Shown here: positions 33,842-43,075 of the stretch, one piece after another
Layout: each line of letters opens with the position of its first letter
How positions within the stretch are numbered: position 1 is the stretch's first letter
NCBI RefSeq assembly: GCF_038397775.1
Contig: NZ_CP151650.1
Span: 4,216,001 to 4,280,000 of the forward strand
Direction: 5' to 3'
Source: Pseudomonas sp. RC10
Lineage (GTDB): Bacteria > Pseudomonadota > Gammaproteobacteria > Pseudomonadales > Pseudomonadaceae
Length of the DNA: 64,000 bases
Notes under the pieces: generated by a model
What the model was told of the DNA's origin: nothing
Database searches by the model: none
What the model saw: only the letters and a program-made list of their open reading frames with translations
Program-made: the position numbers and the translations under genes

Positions 33842-35355
33842 TTTACGGTCTCGTCTACCGAGCGATCGGACACGTCGATCCAGATGGTCTTGATCTCGGT
33901 GTACTGGTCGTGGGCGAACACCGACTTGTCGCGACCGCCGAAACCGGACTCCTTGTAACCGCCGAACGGAGTGGACGCGTCGCCCTCGCCGAAGCAGTTG
34001 ACGGTGACGATGCCGGCACGAATTTCCCGCGACAGTTTGATCGCCTTGCGCAAGCTGCCGGTGTACACCGAGGCGGCCAGGCCGTACGCCGTGTCGTTGG
34101 CCAGCGCGATGGCCTCGGAGATCGAATTGAAAGTGGTGACCGACAGCACCGGGCCGAAGATTTCTTCCTGGAACAGGCGGCTGTCGCGGTCCACGCCGTC
34201 AATAACGGTAGGCTGGACGTACGCGCCGTCCTGGGTGTCGCCGCCGTACACTGCTTCCAGATTTCCGCTGCTGGCGTAGTCGAGGTAGGACTTCACTTTC
34301 TCGAAATGGTCACTGCTGACCAGCGCGCCGACGCGATTTTGCGGATCCAGCGGGTCGCCCATTTTCCATTCCCGCAGGTAGGCGCCCATGCGTTTGAGCA
34401 GTTCGTCCTTCACCGACGCGTGCACCAGCAGACGCGAGGTGGCGGAGCAGTTTTCGCCCATGTTCCAGAACGCGCCGTTGACCACGTGCTCGGCGACCAG
34501 GTCCAGGTCTTCGGCGTCTTCCATCACCACGGCCGGGTTCTTGCCGCCGCACTCCAGCACTACGCGCTTGAGGTTCGAATCCGCTGCGTAATGCAGGAAA
34601 CGGCGTCCCGTGGCGGTGGAGCCGGTGAAGCTCACCATGTCCACGTGTTTGTGCAGGCCGATCGGTTCGCCGACGTCCTTGCCGGTGCCGGTGACGATGT
34701 TCAGCACGCCCGCCGGTACGCCTGCTTCGAAGGCCAATTCAGCCACGCGCAATGTCGTGAGTGAGGTTTGCTCGGCCGGTTTGACGATCACCGAGCAACC
34801 GGAGGCCAGCGCCGGGCCAATCTTCCAGGCCAGCATCAGCAGCGGGAAATTCCACGGCAGCACGCAGCCGACGACACCGATGGGCTCGCGCACCACCAGG
34901 GTCAGCGCGTCATTGCCCACAGGGGCGGTGTGGTCGTAGAGCTTGTCGATGACTTCGGCGTGCCAGCGCAGGGTGTGAATGGTGTCCGGCACATCGACCA
35001 ACTGGCACTCGCGCACTGGCTTACCGCTGTCGAGGCTTTCCAGCACCGCCAGTTCGTGGCGATTGTTTTCCAGCAGTTTGGCGAACTTCAGCAGCACGGC
35101 CTTGCGCTCGCCCGGTGGCAGCAGCCGCCAGCGGCCATCGTCGAAGGCCTCTTTGGCCTTGCTTACGGCGTAGTCCACGTCGTCGGTGTTGCACGCCGCG
35201 ATGTCGGTGAGGTGTTCACCATTGGCCGGATTGACGGTGGCAAAGGTGTTGCCGGACAGCGCGGGTTTGAAGGCACCGTTGATGAACGCGTTGGTCGGAA
35301 ACGACATCGACTGAGCGATGGCGGCATATTCGGCCGCGGTTAGAAGATCACGCAT
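33838..35355 (-). CDS. Aldehyde dehydrogenase (semialdehyde, PuuC-like)
   Basis: A 505-residue NAD(P)-dependent aldehyde dehydrogenase. Conserved elements: PWNFPLLMLAWKIGPALASG (coenzyme site), VSFTGSTATGRRFLHYAA, the general base Glu in VVLECGGKNP and the catalytic Cys in NMGENCSATSRLLVH. The start resembles PuuC-like enzymes (MRDLLTAAEYAAIAQSMSF). In the hydroxyproline pathway this step oxidises alpha-ketoglutarate semialdehyde to alpha-ketoglutarate. In a polyamine context it would act on an aminoaldehyde. It overlaps the DapA-like gene by 8 bp and the FAD oxidase by 4 bp. Confidence 0.85.
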   Translation of the reverse strand: MRDLLTAAEYAAIAQSMSFPTNAFINGAFKPALSGNTFATVNPANGEHLTDIAACNTDDVDYAVSKAKEAFDDGRWRLLPPGERKAVLLKFAKLLENNRHELAVLESLDSGKPVRECQLVDVPDTIHTLRWHAEVIDKLYDHTAPVGNDALTLVVREPIGVVGCVLPWNFPLLMLAWKIGPALASGCSVIVKPAEQTSLTTLRVAELAFEAGVPAGVLNIVTGTGKDVGEPIGLHKHVDMVSFTGSTATGRRFLHYAADSNLKRVVLECGGKNPAVVMEDAEDLDLVAEHVVNGAFWNMGENCSATSRLLVHASVKDELLKRMGAYLREWKMGDPLDPQNRVGALVSSDHFEKVKSYLDYASSGNLEAVYGGDTQDGAYVQPTVIDGVDRDSRLFQEEIFGPVLSVTTFNSISEAIALANDTAYGLAASVYTGSLRKAIKLSREIRAGIVTVNCFGEGDASTPFGGYKESGFGGRDKSVFAHDQYTEIKTIWIDVSDRSVDETVK

Positions 35356-36259
35356 TGCTGGCTCCCGAGGTGATGTGTGCGACGGTGCGTTTCACGTTGG
35401 TGATAACGGTCTGAAGGCTGCGTTTGTCATCGGAGTTGAGGGGCCGCAATGGCGCACGCACATCCCCGACGTTCAAGCCGTTCAATTCACAGCCGAACTT
35501 GATGCATTGCACGAACTTGCCGCCGTCGAGGGCATTCATCAGCGGCATCATCGCGGACATGATTTGCCGACCTTTATCGAAGTTCTTTTCCAGCACGCAG
35601 GCTTCATAGAGCGCGACGTGTTCTCTTGGCAGGAAGTTAGAACCGGCGCACACCCAACTTCTGGCGCCCCAGGCGAAGAACTCAAGGGCCTGATCGTCCC
35701 AGCCGCAAGACAGCGCAATATGCGGAAACTCACGGGCCAATAAGTGCACGCGGCCCATGTCACCGGAACTTTCTTTAATGGCTTTAACGTTCTTTGACTT
35801 GCCGACGCGCGCGAGGTAATCCTCGTTCATTTGCACGGACATGCGACCCGGATAGTTGTACAACATGATCGGCAAGTTGGCGGCGCGGTCGATGGTCAAC
35901 GCGTGAATAGCGTTTTCCTGATCGGTGGGCAGCGCGTAGGGCGGGGTCGTGACCAGGATCGCGTCAGCCTTGATCCGCTTGGCGTCTTCGGCGTACATCA
36001 CTGCATCTTCTGTGCGGATGGCGCCGGTGCCGACGATCAATTGCACGCGGGAACCGATGACTTCCTTGGCGTGGGCCGCCAACTTCAGACGCTCTTCGGC
36101 GGTCTGGGCGTAATACTCGCCGGTGGAGCCACCAATGATGATGCCGTGAACGTTCGCCTCGATCAGCGATTCCAGAACTTCTGAAAAGACGCTCCAGTCG
36201 ATTTCACCATCAGGCGTGTGGGGCGTCACCGCCGGTGTATATATGCCTTCGAATTTCAA
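35348..36259 (-). CDS. DapA-family lyase/deaminase
   Basis: A 303-residue (beta/alpha)8 protein of the dihydrodipicolinate synthase/N-acetylneuraminate lyase family. The carboxylate-binding GGSTGEYYAQT, the Tyr in LPIMLYNYPGRM and the Schiff-base Lys in NVKAIKESSGDMGR are present. In hydroxyproline clusters this enzyme deaminates and dehydrates 1-pyrroline-4-hydroxy-2-carboxylate to alpha-ketoglutarate semialdehyde. The start is TTG at 36259 with GGAG 9 nt upstream. It is the first gene of the leftward operon, so the promoter is expected in 36260-36450. Confidence 0.88.
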   Translation of the reverse strand: MKFEGIYTPAVTPHTPDGEIDWSVFSEVLESLIEANVHGIIIGGSTGEYYAQTAEERLKLAAHAKEVIGSRVQLIVGTGAIRTEDAVMYAEDAKRIKADAILVTTPPYALPTDQENAIHALTIDRAANLPIMLYNYPGRMSVQMNEDYLARVGKSKNVKAIKESSGDMGRVHLLAREFPHIALSCGWDDQALEFFAWGARSWVCAGSNFLPREHVALYEACVLEKNFDKGRQIMSAMMPLMNALDGGKFVQCIKFGCELNGLNVGDVRAPLRPLNSDDKRSLQTVITNVKRTVAHITSGASNA

Positions 36260-37239
36260 GACGTCTTCTCCGAATAAGTAGGGCGCGAGCGTTCAATGAG
36301 CAGCACAAAACAATCCCCGGATAAACAAGAGGAAGATTCCGTGGTGAAACATGTTCAGTTGTGTACGGACGCAGGGGTGCCGTGCGCTCAAGTCGGAACG
36401 TGAGCGGAGTGTTCGGCCAAAGGGGCCTCAACTGTTATCAGCAGCGCGAGCGAACCGTTATTCCACGCCCGTCCTTTTCACTGGGGCGATGGGGTGACCT
36501 GGGTATTTAAAATTCATGTCGTCGACGCAGCGCCGGAAAAGCAGAAAGGCGTTGTTCGATAGGGGGCAGAGGTAATTCAATCATCTGGAGCATGGACCGT
36601 ATCTATCCCAATTGGCAGTGACGACGGTTTCTTGTTTTAAGTCCGTCCGGGGCAGCCCCGGCGGTCTTTTTGCACGTCTCGAATCCCGGTTTTCGTCCCG
36701 GTGATGGCTGGCGGCTTGGGTGAAGATTACGTGGCGTTTGAGGCTGGGAACAAGAAACTTTTACGCTCATCAATCCATAAGCTGATGTTATCGATTGGGG
36801 GTTTTGGAGGGGGAATTGGGTGGGAATGGGGGGTATCGTTCGAGGTCGATGGCGTGGAAATCGGGGACATATCCGATAACGGTAGTGGCGCAGATCACGG
36901 TTCTGCCTAGGGGCAGAAAATTTCGCCTCCGGCGAGTTACTTGGAAAAGCACCCCAAGTAACCAAGGGTGCCTGCTCCTGGTTTGGCCCTGACTTCGTCA
37001 GGGTTCCCTCACTCCGGCGACGCTCCGTGGGCCCGCCGCGAAGGGCCATCCATGGCCCAGCGCGGCTCTCGCGGCATCCATGCCGCTCGACCCACTCCGC
37101 GCCGCCTGCGTTCGGCCTGCACCCAAGTCGCGTTCGGCGGTGTCTGGTCTATCGCGTGTGAAGATCAAAAGCGTCTGGCTGGAGCGAACGCTCTTCGCAG
37201 TTGGGGGGATTCGCTAATTCAGTCGCACCACAAATCCCC
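36260..37239. other. Gene-poor ~1-kb spacer with repeat-like composition
   Basis: No credible gene was seen. The first ~200 bp should contain the promoter of the leftward DapA operon. A CCGGGG-CAG-CCCCGG hairpin followed by CTTTTT lies at 36647-36671. From about 36900 to 37130 the sequence resembles a long intergenic element common in Pseudomonas genomes (GCCTGCTCCTGG and CCGCGAAGGGCC stretches), in which spurious arginine-rich frames are often annotated. The reading frame on the minus strand at 36603-37049 is of that kind and is not called as a gene. Confidence 0.6.
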
Positions 37240-37346
37240 CTGTGGGAGCGAATTCATTCTGGGCGGCATTCCGACGAAGGCGTCGTCACATCCCACACAC
37301 ATCTGCCGCCTGACGCATCCGTTCGCGAATGAATTCGCTCCTACAG
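37240..37346. repeat. REP-type palindromic pair
   Basis: The left arm starts CTGTGGGAGCGAATTCATTC at 37240 but loses the GCGAA end. The right arm TTCGCGAATGAATTCGCTCC is complete (37322-37341, then TACAG). The two are about 62 bp apart, longer than in the other copies. It is located before the convergent end of the LysR gene. Confidence 0.82.
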
Positions 37347-37404
37347 TTGTAACCGCGTGCAGGTCAACCACTTGGCTATGGCATCGACGCACGCTGCTCC
37401 AGCA

Positions 37405-38355
37405 CTAAAACTGCCCCAACACCCAATCCCGCAACCGGCAGCATGCCTCGTCTTTCTCACGATCTTCGCGGAACGTCAGGTAGTGCTGGCTCTCCGTCAA
37501 CACCACCTCCTCCTTCACTGGCCGCACCAGCCTCCCCTGTTCCACCAGCGCCGCGACCAGATGGTTCCACCCCAAGGCCACACCCTGATGGGTGAGCACC
37601 ATGCTGATGATCAGGTTGTAGTCGTTGGCGTTCAGCAGGTGGGGGCTGTCGTGGGGTCGGTCATCGATATCGACATCATGAAAGGCAAACCACACCCCCC
37701 AATCCACATGCTCTGCCACTTGCGAGCGGCCGTAGGGACTGAGGTTCAACAACCCGCTGTCGCGCAGTCCCGTCAACGACGCCAGTTCAGGGTGCGCCGC
37801 CTGGTATTCCGGCGTGCACACCGGGTAGATCACGTCGTGGAACAACGGATAGCTGCGGTAGCCGTCCTGGATCTTGGCCATTTTCGTGATGAAGATATCC
37901 GGCCGCACCCCCGGTTCCATCGACAGGAAGTTCTGCGTCGTGATCAGGTTCAAGTCGATGTCCGGGTTCTCGCTGAAGAACGTCGGCAGTCTGGCCGACA
38001 GCCACAACGCCGAAAAAGCGGGCGAGCAACACAGGGTCAACACGCGCTTCCCGGCGTTGTGGCTGCGGATGCGTTCGGCGGCTTGGGAGATGTTGACGAA
38101 GGACATCTGCGCCGCGTCGAAAAAGATCGCCCCCGCTTCGGTCAGCGCCACGGCGCGCCCTACCCGCTTGAACAGCTCGACACCGAGGTACGTTTCCAGC
38201 TCGCGGATCTGTCGGCTGATGGCCGCTTGCGTGACACACAGCGCCTCCGCCGCGCGGGTGAAGCTCTGGTATTTGGCGGCTGCCACGAACGACTTCACTG
38301 CTTTCAGCGAAGGCATTTTCAGCAGCGTCATATCCGGATCGATGTGCTTGACCAT
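37405..38355 (-). CDS. LysR-type transcriptional regulator (GcvA-like)
   Basis: A 316-residue LysR regulator. Winged HTH: MPSLKAVKSFVAAAKYQSFT followed by RAAEALCVTQAAISRQIREL. The effector domain follows from about residue 105 (RVLTLCCSPAFSALWLSARL) and resembles the GcvA/AmpR group. The first ~13 residues (MVKHIDPDMTLLK) may be a non-essential extension; a later ATG before PSLKAVKSF is possible. No divergent partner lies close by, so the target is not evident; the VOC gene upstream is on the same strand. Confidence 0.88.
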   Translation of the reverse strand: MVKHIDPDMTLLKMPSLKAVKSFVAAAKYQSFTRAAEALCVTQAAISRQIRELETYLGVELFKRVGRAVALTEAGAIFFDAAQMSFVNISQAAERIRSHNAGKRVLTLCCSPAFSALWLSARLPTFFSENPDIDLNLITTQNFLSMEPGVRPDIFITKMAKIQDGYRSYPLFHDVIYPVCTPEYQAAHPELASLTGLRDSGLLNLSPYGRSQVAEHVDWGVWFAFHDVDIDDRPHDSPHLLNANDYNLIISMVLTHQGVALGWNHLVAALVEQGRLVRPVKEEVVLTESQHYLTFREDREKDEACCRLRDWVLGQF

Positions 38356-38464
38356 AACGTGAGGGCGTGGATTCCGATTCGATGCAGGATGAGGGAAGCA
38401 GGCCTGCGCAGACCGCCTGCGCCCGTGGGGCAGGCGGGAGATTAGCCGAAAGCGCGGGCAACGC

Positions 38465-38953
38465 CTACGCCGAGTCGCCCCGAACGGCGGCCTCGATGGT
38501 GGCGATGTCGATTTTGGTCATGTTCATCATTGCCGCGAACGCCCGTTTGGCTGCAGCCTTGTCGGTGCTGGTGTACGCCTTGGTGAGCACACGCGGGGTG
38601 ATCTGCCACGACAGGCCCCACTTGTCCTTGCACCAGCCACAGACGCTGGCCTCGCCGCCATTGTCGATGATCGCGTCCCACAGGCGGTCGGTTTCCGCCT
38701 GATCGTCCGTGGCGACCTGAAACGAAAACGCCTCGCTGTGTTTGAATTCGGCACCGCCGTTGAGCCCGATGCAGGGGATGCCCATGACCGTGAATTCCAC
38801 GGTCAAGACGTCTCCTTCCTTGCCGGACGGGTAATCGCTCGGGGCGTGATGGACGGCCTTCACTTCGCTGTCGACGAACGTCTTGGCGTAGAACGCTGCG
38901 GCCTCCAGCGCGTCGCCGTTGTACCAGAGGCAGAGGGTGTTTTTGCTGACCAT
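38465..38953 (-). CDS. VOC-family (PhnB/3-demethylubiquinone methyltransferase-like) protein
   Basis: A 162-residue protein with one vicinal-oxygen-chelate type domain: NTLCLWYNGDALEAAAFYAK, VLTVEFTVMGIPCIGLNGGA and ADETDRLWDAIIDNGGEASV-like middle, ending in CGWCKDKWGLSWQITPRVLT. These PhnB-like proteins are often annotated as 3-demethylubiquinone-9 3-methyltransferases, but that fold has no methyltransferase motif; the name is historical. It could be a bleomycin-resistance/glyoxalase-like dioxygenase or a stress protein. The gene stands alone. Confidence 0.8.
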   Translation of the reverse strand: MVSKNTLCLWYNGDALEAAAFYAKTFVDSEVKAVHHAPSDYPSGKEGDVLTVEFTVMGIPCIGLNGGAEFKHSEAFSFQVATDDQAETDRLWDAIIDNGGEASVCGWCKDKWGLSWQITPRVLTKAYTSTDKAAAKRAFAAMMNMTKIDIATIEAAVRGDSA

Positions 38954-39057
38954 GTCGGTTCTCCAGAAACGAAGAAGTGAAAGGTCAGTCTAGTCCCGCC
39001 CGTCACAACAGCGAACGCGAGAGAGGGTCAGCCGGACGAGCGCTGACCCGTCTGCTT

Positions 39058-41040
39058 TCAATCGCGGAATTGCGTGAGTTGCTTGTCCAGGGATCCGGCC
39101 TGGTCGCGCAGTTCGACCGACTGATCGAGCAACACGCGGATCGCCTGATCGTTCTGTTCGGAAATGCGGCTCACGCCCTGAATCGCCACCGACAGTTGCT
39201 CGCCCGTGGCCGCCTGGCTTTGGGTCTGGCGGGCCACTTCGCTGATGCGAGTGAGGATGTCGCGGGCGTGCTGACGGATCTGCACGACGCCTTCAGAGGA
39301 AGTGGTCAATTGCGAAACACCGGTGCGCACGGCTTCACCGACCTGCTGAACGTTGGCCACGGTGTTGCGCACGTCTGAGCCGATGGCGCCGATCATCTCG
39401 CCGATTTCACCGGTCGAGCGGCTGGTGCGTTCGGCCAGCTGCCGGACTTCATCGGCCACCACCGCAAATCCTCGGCCCTGCTCCCCTGCCCGCGCCGCTT
39501 CGATGGCGGCGTTGAGGGCCAACAGGTTGGTCTGGTCGGCGATGCTGCGGATGACCGCGATGATCCCGGCGATTTGTTGGGAGCGTTTTTCCAGATCGCC
39601 GACGGCACCCGCCACCACGTCCATGGTCTGGTCGATGTGGGTGATGCCTGCCAGGGTCTGGCTCATGTCATCGGAGATGTGAGTCGTCAGCGCTTCCGTG
39701 TTGCGCGCCAGTTGCTCGACGTCCTCGGCCTGTTGGGCCATCTCGGTCACCGAGTGCGCCAGGGCCGTGACACCGCTGGCCATTTCTTCCGTGGCCGTGT
39801 GTTGCGCGGTCGCCCGCTCGGCGACGGCCTGGGTGGTGTCGCCCAGTTGCGTGGAAATCTGCATCAACGCGCCGCTGCTGTGGCGGATGGTGCCGACCAG
39901 CCCGCCGAGGCGCTGAATGAACTGATTGAAGGCGCCCGCCAGCTTGCCGGTCTCGTCGCCGCTGCGTTGTTCGAAACGCAGGCCCAGCTCGCCGCTCCAT
40001 CCCTGGATGCCGACCGTGAGCCCCGACAGCGGACGAATCTGCCAACCGAGCAGGTTCCACAGCACCAGCGCCAGCACCAACAACCCCGCCAGGCCCACCA
40101 GCACGGCGACGTAGAGGAAGTGGTTGATGCCCGCCATGGCCTCGGCCTGCGGGTAGGCAATCATCAGTGACCAATGGTTCGGTGCTTCACCGATCTGCAC
40201 CGGCCGCAGCGCGTAGGTCCAGCCATTGCTTTCGAAGTTGTAGGGCTGACCGGCCTTGATCGCCTCTCTCGCCGCGACAGGCAGGTCGTCCGCGAGCTGC
40301 GCCAAACGTTTGCTATCCGGGTGACTGGCATACAGACCGTCGCTCGACACCAACGCGCCGTAGCCCTTGAACACATTGATGGTCGACAGCTGTTTATTGA
40401 TGCCTTCAAGCGGAATATCGACCCCCGCAACCCCCAGCGTTTTACCGCCCTGCACCAGCGGCACCATGATCGAGGTCAGCATCAATTGCTGGCCGCTGGC
40501 GGTTTTGTAGGCGTATGGCTCGGAGGCCCAGGCTTTGGCGGTGTGCAGCGGACGGTAGTAATACTGGTTGTCGGCGTTTTCCGGCACATAGCCCACCAGC
40601 GGCTCGGATTTGACCACCCCGCTCGCCCGGTTCCAATACGTCAGGTAACGGCCTGTTGCATCGTGATTGGGTTGATTGACGAATTCGTTGTCTTTGCCAT
40701 CGAATGCGTTCGGCTCCCAATACTGACCCAATCCCAATAATTGGGAATTGGATTCCAGAAGTGCGCGCGAAGTGGCGTCAGCGGTTTTACGATCGACATG
40801 TTCGTGTTGCAAGGCAATGGCAACACTGGCAAGCGAGTCTGCAATTGAATAGCCCACGCCAAGTTCTACTTCGACCGCCCTCGCGTTTTCTTTGACGAGG
40901 GTATCGACCAGCGTTGTATTTTCTTTGACCGCCGACCCGTAAGCCACGTAGGCAACGGACGCCAGCAACAGCAGCAGGACCGCCACAGCGCCGATCAGCG
41001 CGGTCCAGAACAGTTTGAAGTGTAAAGAGCGGTTAGACAT
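39058..41040 (-). CDS. Methyl-accepting chemotaxis protein (dCache sensor)
   Basis: About 660 residues. An N-terminal helix (LFWTALIGAVAVLLLLLASV) is followed by a periplasmic dCache_1 double-PAS domain (about 35-270) with ligand-contact style WNRASG...EPLVGYVPENADNQYYY. A second helix (FLYVAVLVGLAGLLVLALVL) leads to a degenerate HAMP and an MCP signalling domain with the conserved hairpin RSIADQTNLLALNAAIEAAR and a following GRGFAVVADEVRQLAERTS. It senses a small molecule, likely an amino acid or organic acid, and signals to CheA. The start at ATG 41040 has GAGAA upstream; codons to 41175 lack family similarity. Confidence 0.9.
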   Translation of the reverse strand: MSNRSLHFKLFWTALIGAVAVLLLLLASVAYVAYGSAVKENTTLVDTLVKENARAVEVELGVGYSIADSLASVAIALQHEHVDRKTADATSRALLESNSQLLGLGQYWEPNAFDGKDNEFVNQPNHDATGRYLTYWNRASGVVKSEPLVGYVPENADNQYYYRPLHTAKAWASEPYAYKTASGQQLMLTSIMVPLVQGGKTLGVAGVDIPLEGINKQLSTINVFKGYGALVSSDGLYASHPDSKRLAQLADDLPVAAREAIKAGQPYNFESNGWTYALRPVQIGEAPNHWSLMIAYPQAEAMAGINHFLYVAVLVGLAGLLVLALVLWNLLGWQIRPLSGLTVGIQGWSGELGLRFEQRSGDETGKLAGAFNQFIQRLGGLVGTIRHSSGALMQISTQLGDTTQAVAERATAQHTATEEMASGVTALAHSVTEMAQQAEDVEQLARNTEALTTHISDDMSQTLAGITHIDQTMDVVAGAVGDLEKRSQQIAGIIAVIRSIADQTNLLALNAAIEAARAGEQGRGFAVVADEVRQLAERTSRSTGEIGEMIGAIGSDVRNTVANVQQVGEAVRTGVSQLTTSSEGVVQIRQHARDILTRISEVARQTQSQAATGEQLSVAIQGVSRISEQNDQAIRVLLDQSVELRDQAGSLDKQLTQFRD

Positions 41041-41260
41041 GAAGGTTCTCGGATGGCATAAAAAGTCAGTCGGCAAGACTGTCCGAATATGCACACGCGG
41101 CAGCCCTGCCAGGTCTATTATTAGTTTGATATCTATGTGCCAGCATATACCCGCTCCCTTTAACTCCGCAACCATATAAAACGCCGCGGTATAAAAGATG
41201 ACCGGTGAGTCTCTAGGCGAGGTCGTTATTGGAAAGTTGTACGACGTAATAGAACTAAGA

Positions 41261-41283
41261 CCGGCTCGTTATTAACGAACCGG
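41261..41283. terminator. Palindrome downstream of siaD
   Basis: CCGGCTCGTTA (41261-41271) pairs with TTAACGAACCGG (41272-41283) with one mismatch, followed by TTAGTTTTTG on the plus strand. It lies in the 288-bp gap after the siaD stop and before the chemoreceptor, so it may terminate the sia operon or bind a regulator of the chemoreceptor. Confidence 0.4.
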
Positions 41284-41328
41284 TTAGTTTTTGTTTAGGC
41301 TGAATAACTGATTTATATAACCGAACAA

Positions 41329-42102
41329 TCATTCCGCCTCGTCGGCGACTTCCACTCGGTTTCGACCTTGGCGCTTGGCGTGGTACAGCGCGGTGTCCGC
41401 CAGGCCGTAGGCCAGGTCGAAGCTGGTGCCAACGGGATTGGCACTGACGCCGAAGCTCGCGGTGATGACGCGATTCACCGGATCGCCGAAAACGTGTTCG
41501 GCGACGGCCTGGCGCATCGCTTCGGCCAGCGCGAGGCCCTCCTCCAGTTGGCCACCGGGAATCAGCACGGTGAATTCCTCGCCGCCGACCCTACCAATGG
41601 CGCCTTTCTCGCCGACGATCTTGCGCAGGCACTCGACGATGCCCTGAATCACGGCATCGCCCGCCGGGTGACCGAATTCATCGTTGACGTGTTTGAAATG
41701 GTCGATGTCGAGCACGATCATCACCGCCCCCGTGCGCATCAGCGCCTGGGCGGTCATGTCGATGATCGCGCCGCGATTCAGCACCCCGGTGAGCGCGTCG
41801 TGGGTGGCCCGGTATTCAAGCTGGCGCGCCAGGGTCTGCAACTGCGCGTTGAGCGCGTTCATCTCGCGCTCCGCCCGATCGCTGCGGCCAATCAGGCGAC
41901 GGGTTTCGCGCATCAGCCGCTCGTAGTGAGTCGCCAGACCCGACAACGATGTGCGGTAGACGTCGGCGTCGGCATGCGGCAGTGCCAGCACCGAACGAAC
42001 CTGTTCAAGGGCCTCGGCCTCGCTCTTGAACAAGTCAGGCGCCAGCTGGCCGGAAGGGTCTCGCGAAGCGACGGAGGCTGCCATGTCCACGAGCCTCTTC
42101 AC
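41329..42102 (-). CDS. siaD: Diguanylate cyclase SiaD-like
   Basis: A 257-residue cytosolic protein: an N-terminal coil (about 1-85, ending SDRAEREMNALNAQLQTLAR) and a GGDEF domain. The catalytic loop is RVGGEEF, an active GGEEF variant; no RxxD inhibitory site is seen near it. In P. aeruginosa, SiaD is the diguanylate cyclase switched on by unphosphorylated SiaC. Its start overlaps the SiaC stop by 4 bp (ATGA), so the two are co-translated. Confidence 0.85.
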   Translation of the reverse strand: MKRLVDMAASVASRDPSGQLAPDLFKSEAEALEQVRSVLALPHADADVYRTSLSGLATHYERLMRETRRLIGRSDRAEREMNALNAQLQTLARQLEYRATHDALTGVLNRGAIIDMTAQALMRTGAVMIVLDIDHFKHVNDEFGHPAGDAVIQGIVECLRKIVGEKGAIGRVGGEEFTVLIPGGQLEEGLALAEAMRQAVAEHVFGDPVNRVITASFGVSANPVGTSFDLAYGLADTALYHAKRQGRNRVEVADEAE

Positions 42103-42485
42103 GTCGTGATCGGACGGTCGTTGAAGACAATCGACGTGAAGTCGGCTTTCAGTTCTTCACCGAATTCGAAAATCGTCTCGTCTTCTTCGTCGTAGTACCA
42201 GTTCACTTCGATGCCGTTGCCGTCTTCGGCGCATTGGTCCAGGGCGTCGAAAATGCTGAACAGCATCTTGGTACTGGAACTGTTGAAATACGCCAGCGCG
42301 ATGTTGGCGGTGATCGTTGCGCCTTCCTTGCCAGCCAGGTAGGTGCGCAGTTGCTCCACGATGGGCGAGTAAAAGGCGGCTGCATTTTCCGGGTACGACT
42401 CGCCCTTCATCGACAGAAGGTTCTGGTCGAAACGAAAGTCGATTTCCGGGGAAGTGGCCGTTGCTTCGATGTAGACGTTGTCCAT
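42099..42485 (-). CDS. siaC: SiaC-like phosphoprotein (DUF1987)
   Basis: A 128-residue cytosolic protein with the DUF1987 pattern (MDNVYIEATATSPEIDFRFD, LLSMKGESYPENAAAFYSPI, ANIALAYFNSSSTKMLFSIF). In P. aeruginosa SiaC is phosphorylated on Thr by SiaB and dephosphorylated by SiaA; the phosphorylated form no longer activates SiaD. The region NSSSTKML contains Ser/Thr candidates for that site, matching the anti-sigma-antagonist-like helix position. It lies 18 bp after SiaB. Confidence 0.85.
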   Translation of the reverse strand: MDNVYIEATATSPEIDFRFDQNLLSMKGESYPENAAAFYSPIVEQLRTYLAGKEGATITANIALAYFNSSSTKMLFSIFDALDQCAEDGNGIEVNWYYDEEDETIFEFGEELKADFTSIVFNDRPITT

Positions 42486-42503
42486 GGCTAAGCGTCGCTC
42501 AAT

Positions 42504-43073
42504 TCAAATAGTGGCTTTAAGGCAAAACAGCGTCGTGTCCGGGTCATCGGCGCGCGGATGAAACCCGAACTCCAGCGGCGCGCTGGCGTCCCGGGCCATG
42601 GTCAGGAAGCCCAGACCGGCGCCCTTGCTGTCTTCCGGCGTCTCGGCACGCAGGGTGACTTTGTAGGCCTGTTTGATTTCCTCGATCGTCATGTTGCGCA
42701 GCGGCTCCAGCTTTTCGCGCAGACGTTCGGTGTCGGCGGTGGCGATCGGGTTGGCGCAGAGCATCTGATGACGCTCGCCATCGGTGCTGATGCACACCGC
42801 GCCCTGACGCAGGCCGGACTCGTCGGGGGCCGAACCGCTCAACGCGTCGGACGAGTAATGGATGATGTTCTGGGACAGCTCGACGAACGAGGAAAACAGC
42901 TTGCGTCGCGTCGGTCCGCTGACCCCGGAAATTTCCAGCTGCAGCTTCACCACCTCAGCCATCGCCGAGATGATGTGATGTGAGAAATAACCCATGTGAT
43001 AGAAAATCACGTTTCGCTGTTGGGCCAGGTCGAAAAACGTGCAGTCCTGCTGGGCGGTTTCTGAGTTGAACAT
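42504..43073 (-). CDS. siaB: SiaB-like protein kinase (DUF6272)
   Basis: A ~189-residue cytosolic protein of the SiaB family. Helical core: NVIFYHMGYFSHHIISAMAE and a Bergerat-like FVELSQNIIHYSSDALSG with the N-box Asn, then AGLGFLTMARDASAPLEFGF. It is related to the GHKL anti-sigma kinases (SpoIIAB/RsbW type) and phosphorylates SiaC on Thr. The ATG at 43073 has AGGA 6 nt upstream; ATG 43079 overlaps the phosphatase stop (ATGA) but its Shine-Dalgarno is only 1 nt away. Codons to 43139 lie within the phosphatase gene. Confidence 0.84.
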   Translation of the reverse strand: MFNSETAQQDCTFFDLAQQRNVIFYHMGYFSHHIISAMAEVVKLQLEISGVSGPTRRKLFSSFVELSQNIIHYSSDALSGSAPDESGLRQGAVCISTDGERHQMLCANPIATADTERLREKLEPLRNMTIEEIKQAYKVTLRAETPEDSKGAGLGFLTMARDASAPLEFGFHPRADDPDTTLFCLKATI

Positions 43074-43075
43074 CG

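Noticed and set aside
36603..37049. 148-residue minus-strand frame in the large spacer
   Set aside because: Pro/Arg/Ser-rich, no domain, in a region that looks like a repetitive intergenic element; judged spurious.
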